Of a DNA stretch of 64,000 bases, positions 63,401-64,000 are shown piece after piece (within the stretch, counting starts at the first letter, position 1; each line of letters begins with the position of its first letter). Origin of the DNA: Bryobacteraceae bacterium (lineage in GTDB: Bacteria; Acidobacteriota; Terriglobia; Bryobacterales; Bryobacteraceae); NCBI GenBank assembly GCA_019752335.1, contig JAIEMJ010000033.1, positions 1-64,000 on the forward strand, read 5' to 3'. A model generated the notes under the pieces. It ran no database searches, was not told where the DNA came from, and saw only the letters and a list, made by a program, of their open reading frames with translations. Both the position numbers and the translations under genes were made by a program.

Positions 63401-64000
63401 TTGGGCTCGCGGCCAGAGTCCTCCACGGCTTCGAATGGCACCATCATCAACTCCTGGAATCGCTCGCAGTTCCGCGCGGTTTCTGATTTCGATGCCCGCC
63501 ACCAGTTGAACGCCAACCTCGTTTACGGTCTGCCCTTCGGGAAGGGCAAGCCCTTCTTGCACGAAGGCCGCCTGATGAATCGCGTCTTCGGCGGCTGGCA
63601 GTTGGGGGCTTTGTACCGGCAGCAATCCGGCCTGCCGATCTCGGTAAGCCCGGGCCGCAACTATCCGACGAACTGGAATGCGGTTGGCTACGCTACCCCG
63701 ACGGGCATTCCCTTCGCCGATGGCACGAACAAGAATGCGCAGGGTCCGGTGGCCGGTGGCGCGTCCGGCCCGAACATCTTCCAGGATCCCCGCGCGGCGC
63801 TCAACTCGTGGGACTTCACCTTTCCCGGCCAATCCGGCAGCCGCAACTCCATCCGGGGCGACGGCAATTTCAATATCGATATGAATCTATCGAAGTCCGT
63901 GGCCATGCCGTGGAGCGAGAACCACACGGTGCAACTGCGCTGGGACGTCTTCAACGTGACCAACTCTACCCGGTTTGACCCGTTCTTCACCAGCCTCTCG
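60458..64000 (+). CDS. TonB-dependent Oar-like outer-membrane receptor 5 (3' end off window)
   Basis: A frame of 1,181 codons is open to the right edge. Signal (IFCFLFLASVSAWAQ), carboxypeptidase-regulatory domain (LNGAVSDGSGAAVPNAKLEL), plug (QANITLDGVDVNDQQDRTS, DFGRTSGAQITLASRSGTNDLHGS), and barrel segments. ATG 60458 has AAGGGG at 8 nt, unlike receptor 4. The C-terminal strand is not in the window, so completeness cannot be judged. Confidence 0.9.
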   Translation, partial: MSRIFCFLFLASVSAWAQALSSLNGAVSDGSGAAVPNAKLELTSLENGVKREAVTGREGTYAFPQIQPGRYRLTVQASGFSAKSFNDLLLAVATPTTQNVQLEVGVVTEVVSVEAAATQVNIRDASLGNHFGPKAILELPMEGRNIIGLLALQPGVTYYGENGNSYRSGNVNGGKSDQANITLDGVDVNDQQDRTSFTAAIRLPLDTVQEFRIQTTGVSADFGRTSGAQITLASRSGTNDLHGSAYWFLRNKATNANSFFNNLNGVPLAKLNRNIYGGTIGGPIQRNRLFFFGNFEGRQDRREDSILRLVPTASLRRGEVQYLRTDRSVGLLTPADLRTRIDPLGLGPSTAALNLLSSYPLPNDFSTGDGLNTAGFRFNAPIRLHWKSYMTRLDYTLDKASRHTVFLRGQLQDDTDITAPQFPGLSPNNTNLNGSRALGAGLNSVLSPTQINSFRFGLTRASQESTGVLLGPFVSIRGLADRFGTARPIIRKTPVYTFSDDFTWLKGNHEWKIGGIARMIRNNRVNFAKSFNDASVNSSWLANTGADINAPITDLATTFRTAFRDAALATLGVISQVNAYYNYDKSGRPLAPGAAVARQFNNDEYELYAADTWKVTRNLTASFGLRWSLMPPIHEGTGLQTSTRQPLSEFFAQRASLAGAGLPQSQTPPVEYLLKENGGRDLYSFNKKNFGPRASLAYSPQIRGGLGKLLFGAPGRSVVRAGWGLYYDLFGSGLITTFDAVALGLATNLTNPSGSQTLSSAPRYTGFNNIPAQLTQPAPTAGFPQTAPAIQDITTAVDDRIRAPYSMNFNLSVGRDLDHGWFVETSYVGRESRRSLIYEDMAQPTNLRDPASGATYFEAATQLMQLSRARTPVANVGRIPYWENLFPGAASATQSATQRIYQVFDANGPDTTNALYSVDVNCRPSCSKFGRFAYFNEQYSFLRALRSVGSGSYHGFQMTVRKRFTNGDQIHFNYTLSKSIDLGSRPESSTASNGTIINSWNRSQFRAVSDFDARHQLNANLVYGLPFGKGKPFLHEGRLMNRVFGGWQLGALYRQQSGLPISVSPGRNYPTNWNAVGYATPTGIPFADGTNKNAQGPVAGGASGPNIFQDPRAALNSWDFTFPGQSGSRNSIRGDGNFNIDMNLSKSVAMPWSENHTVQLRWDVFNVTNSTRFDPFFTSLS

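Overview
The window reads as chromosomal DNA of a high-GC Acidobacteriota bacterium, most likely of the Solibacter/Bryobacter group. The basis is five very large Oar-like TonB-dependent receptors with N-terminal carboxypeptidase-regulatory domains in 64 kb, a CRTAC1 (VCBS plus ASPIC/UnbV) protein, several secreted enzymes and a typical Acidobacteria repertoire. This assignment is inference from gene content; no rRNA is present.

Layout. 1-4.4 kb holds an accessory block: a two-gene AAA/STAND-like ATPase plus TPR protein whose TPRs are encoded by nearly identical 120-bp repeats running off the left edge, a VCBS-repeat protein, tRNA-Arg(CCT), and a small ABC-type ATPase. 4.4-8.6 kb has a secreted di-haem peroxidase-like cytochrome divergent from an OmpR-type two-component system. 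8.6-17.1 kb is metabolic: M3 peptidase, threonine aldolase, threonine dehydratase, L-2-hydroxyglutarate oxidase, a duplicated DUF507 protein, a GT39-like membrane glycosyltransferase and a secreted formamidase-like protein. 17.2-20.6 kb is TonB receptor 1. 20.8-29.2 kb has an M24-fold protein with degenerate metal ligands, a D-threonine aldolase-like enzyme, a secreted unknown protein behind an AT-rich AGTACT-cluster region, a serine hydrolase, a peroxiredoxin-like gene with an in-frame TGA at its active-site Cys position, a thioesterase and a penicillin-acylase-like enzyme. 29.3-34.9 kb has small hypothetical genes, a HigBA toxin-antitoxin pair, dUTPase divergent from a double-length ThyX, and a GlcD-like oxidase. 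34.9-39.7 kb is a sigma-54 activator divergent from a five-gene cluster with a recognisable -24/-12 promoter and two inverted repeats. 39.8-51.5 kb has receptor 2 with a CRTAC1/TPR operon, receptor 3, and a seven-haem cytochrome-TPR fusion. 51.6-56.9 kb has rlmN with a coupled small ORF, bacilliredoxin-thiG, and a secreted copper amine oxidase. 56.9-64 kb has divergent receptors 4 and 5, the last running off the right edge.

The main discovery candidate is the peroxiredoxin-like gene at 26053-26622. Its single in-frame UGA replaces the Cys of a YRGxW-C-PYC motif and is followed at bacterial SECIS distance by a perfect 6-bp stem with a GU-containing loop, so it is probably a selenoprotein that an ordinary gene caller would split. 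A second window-wide pattern is a TANNNT-like -10 box placed 6-7 nt before the start codon of at least eight genes, often at divergent gene pairs, which suggests frequent leaderless transcription.
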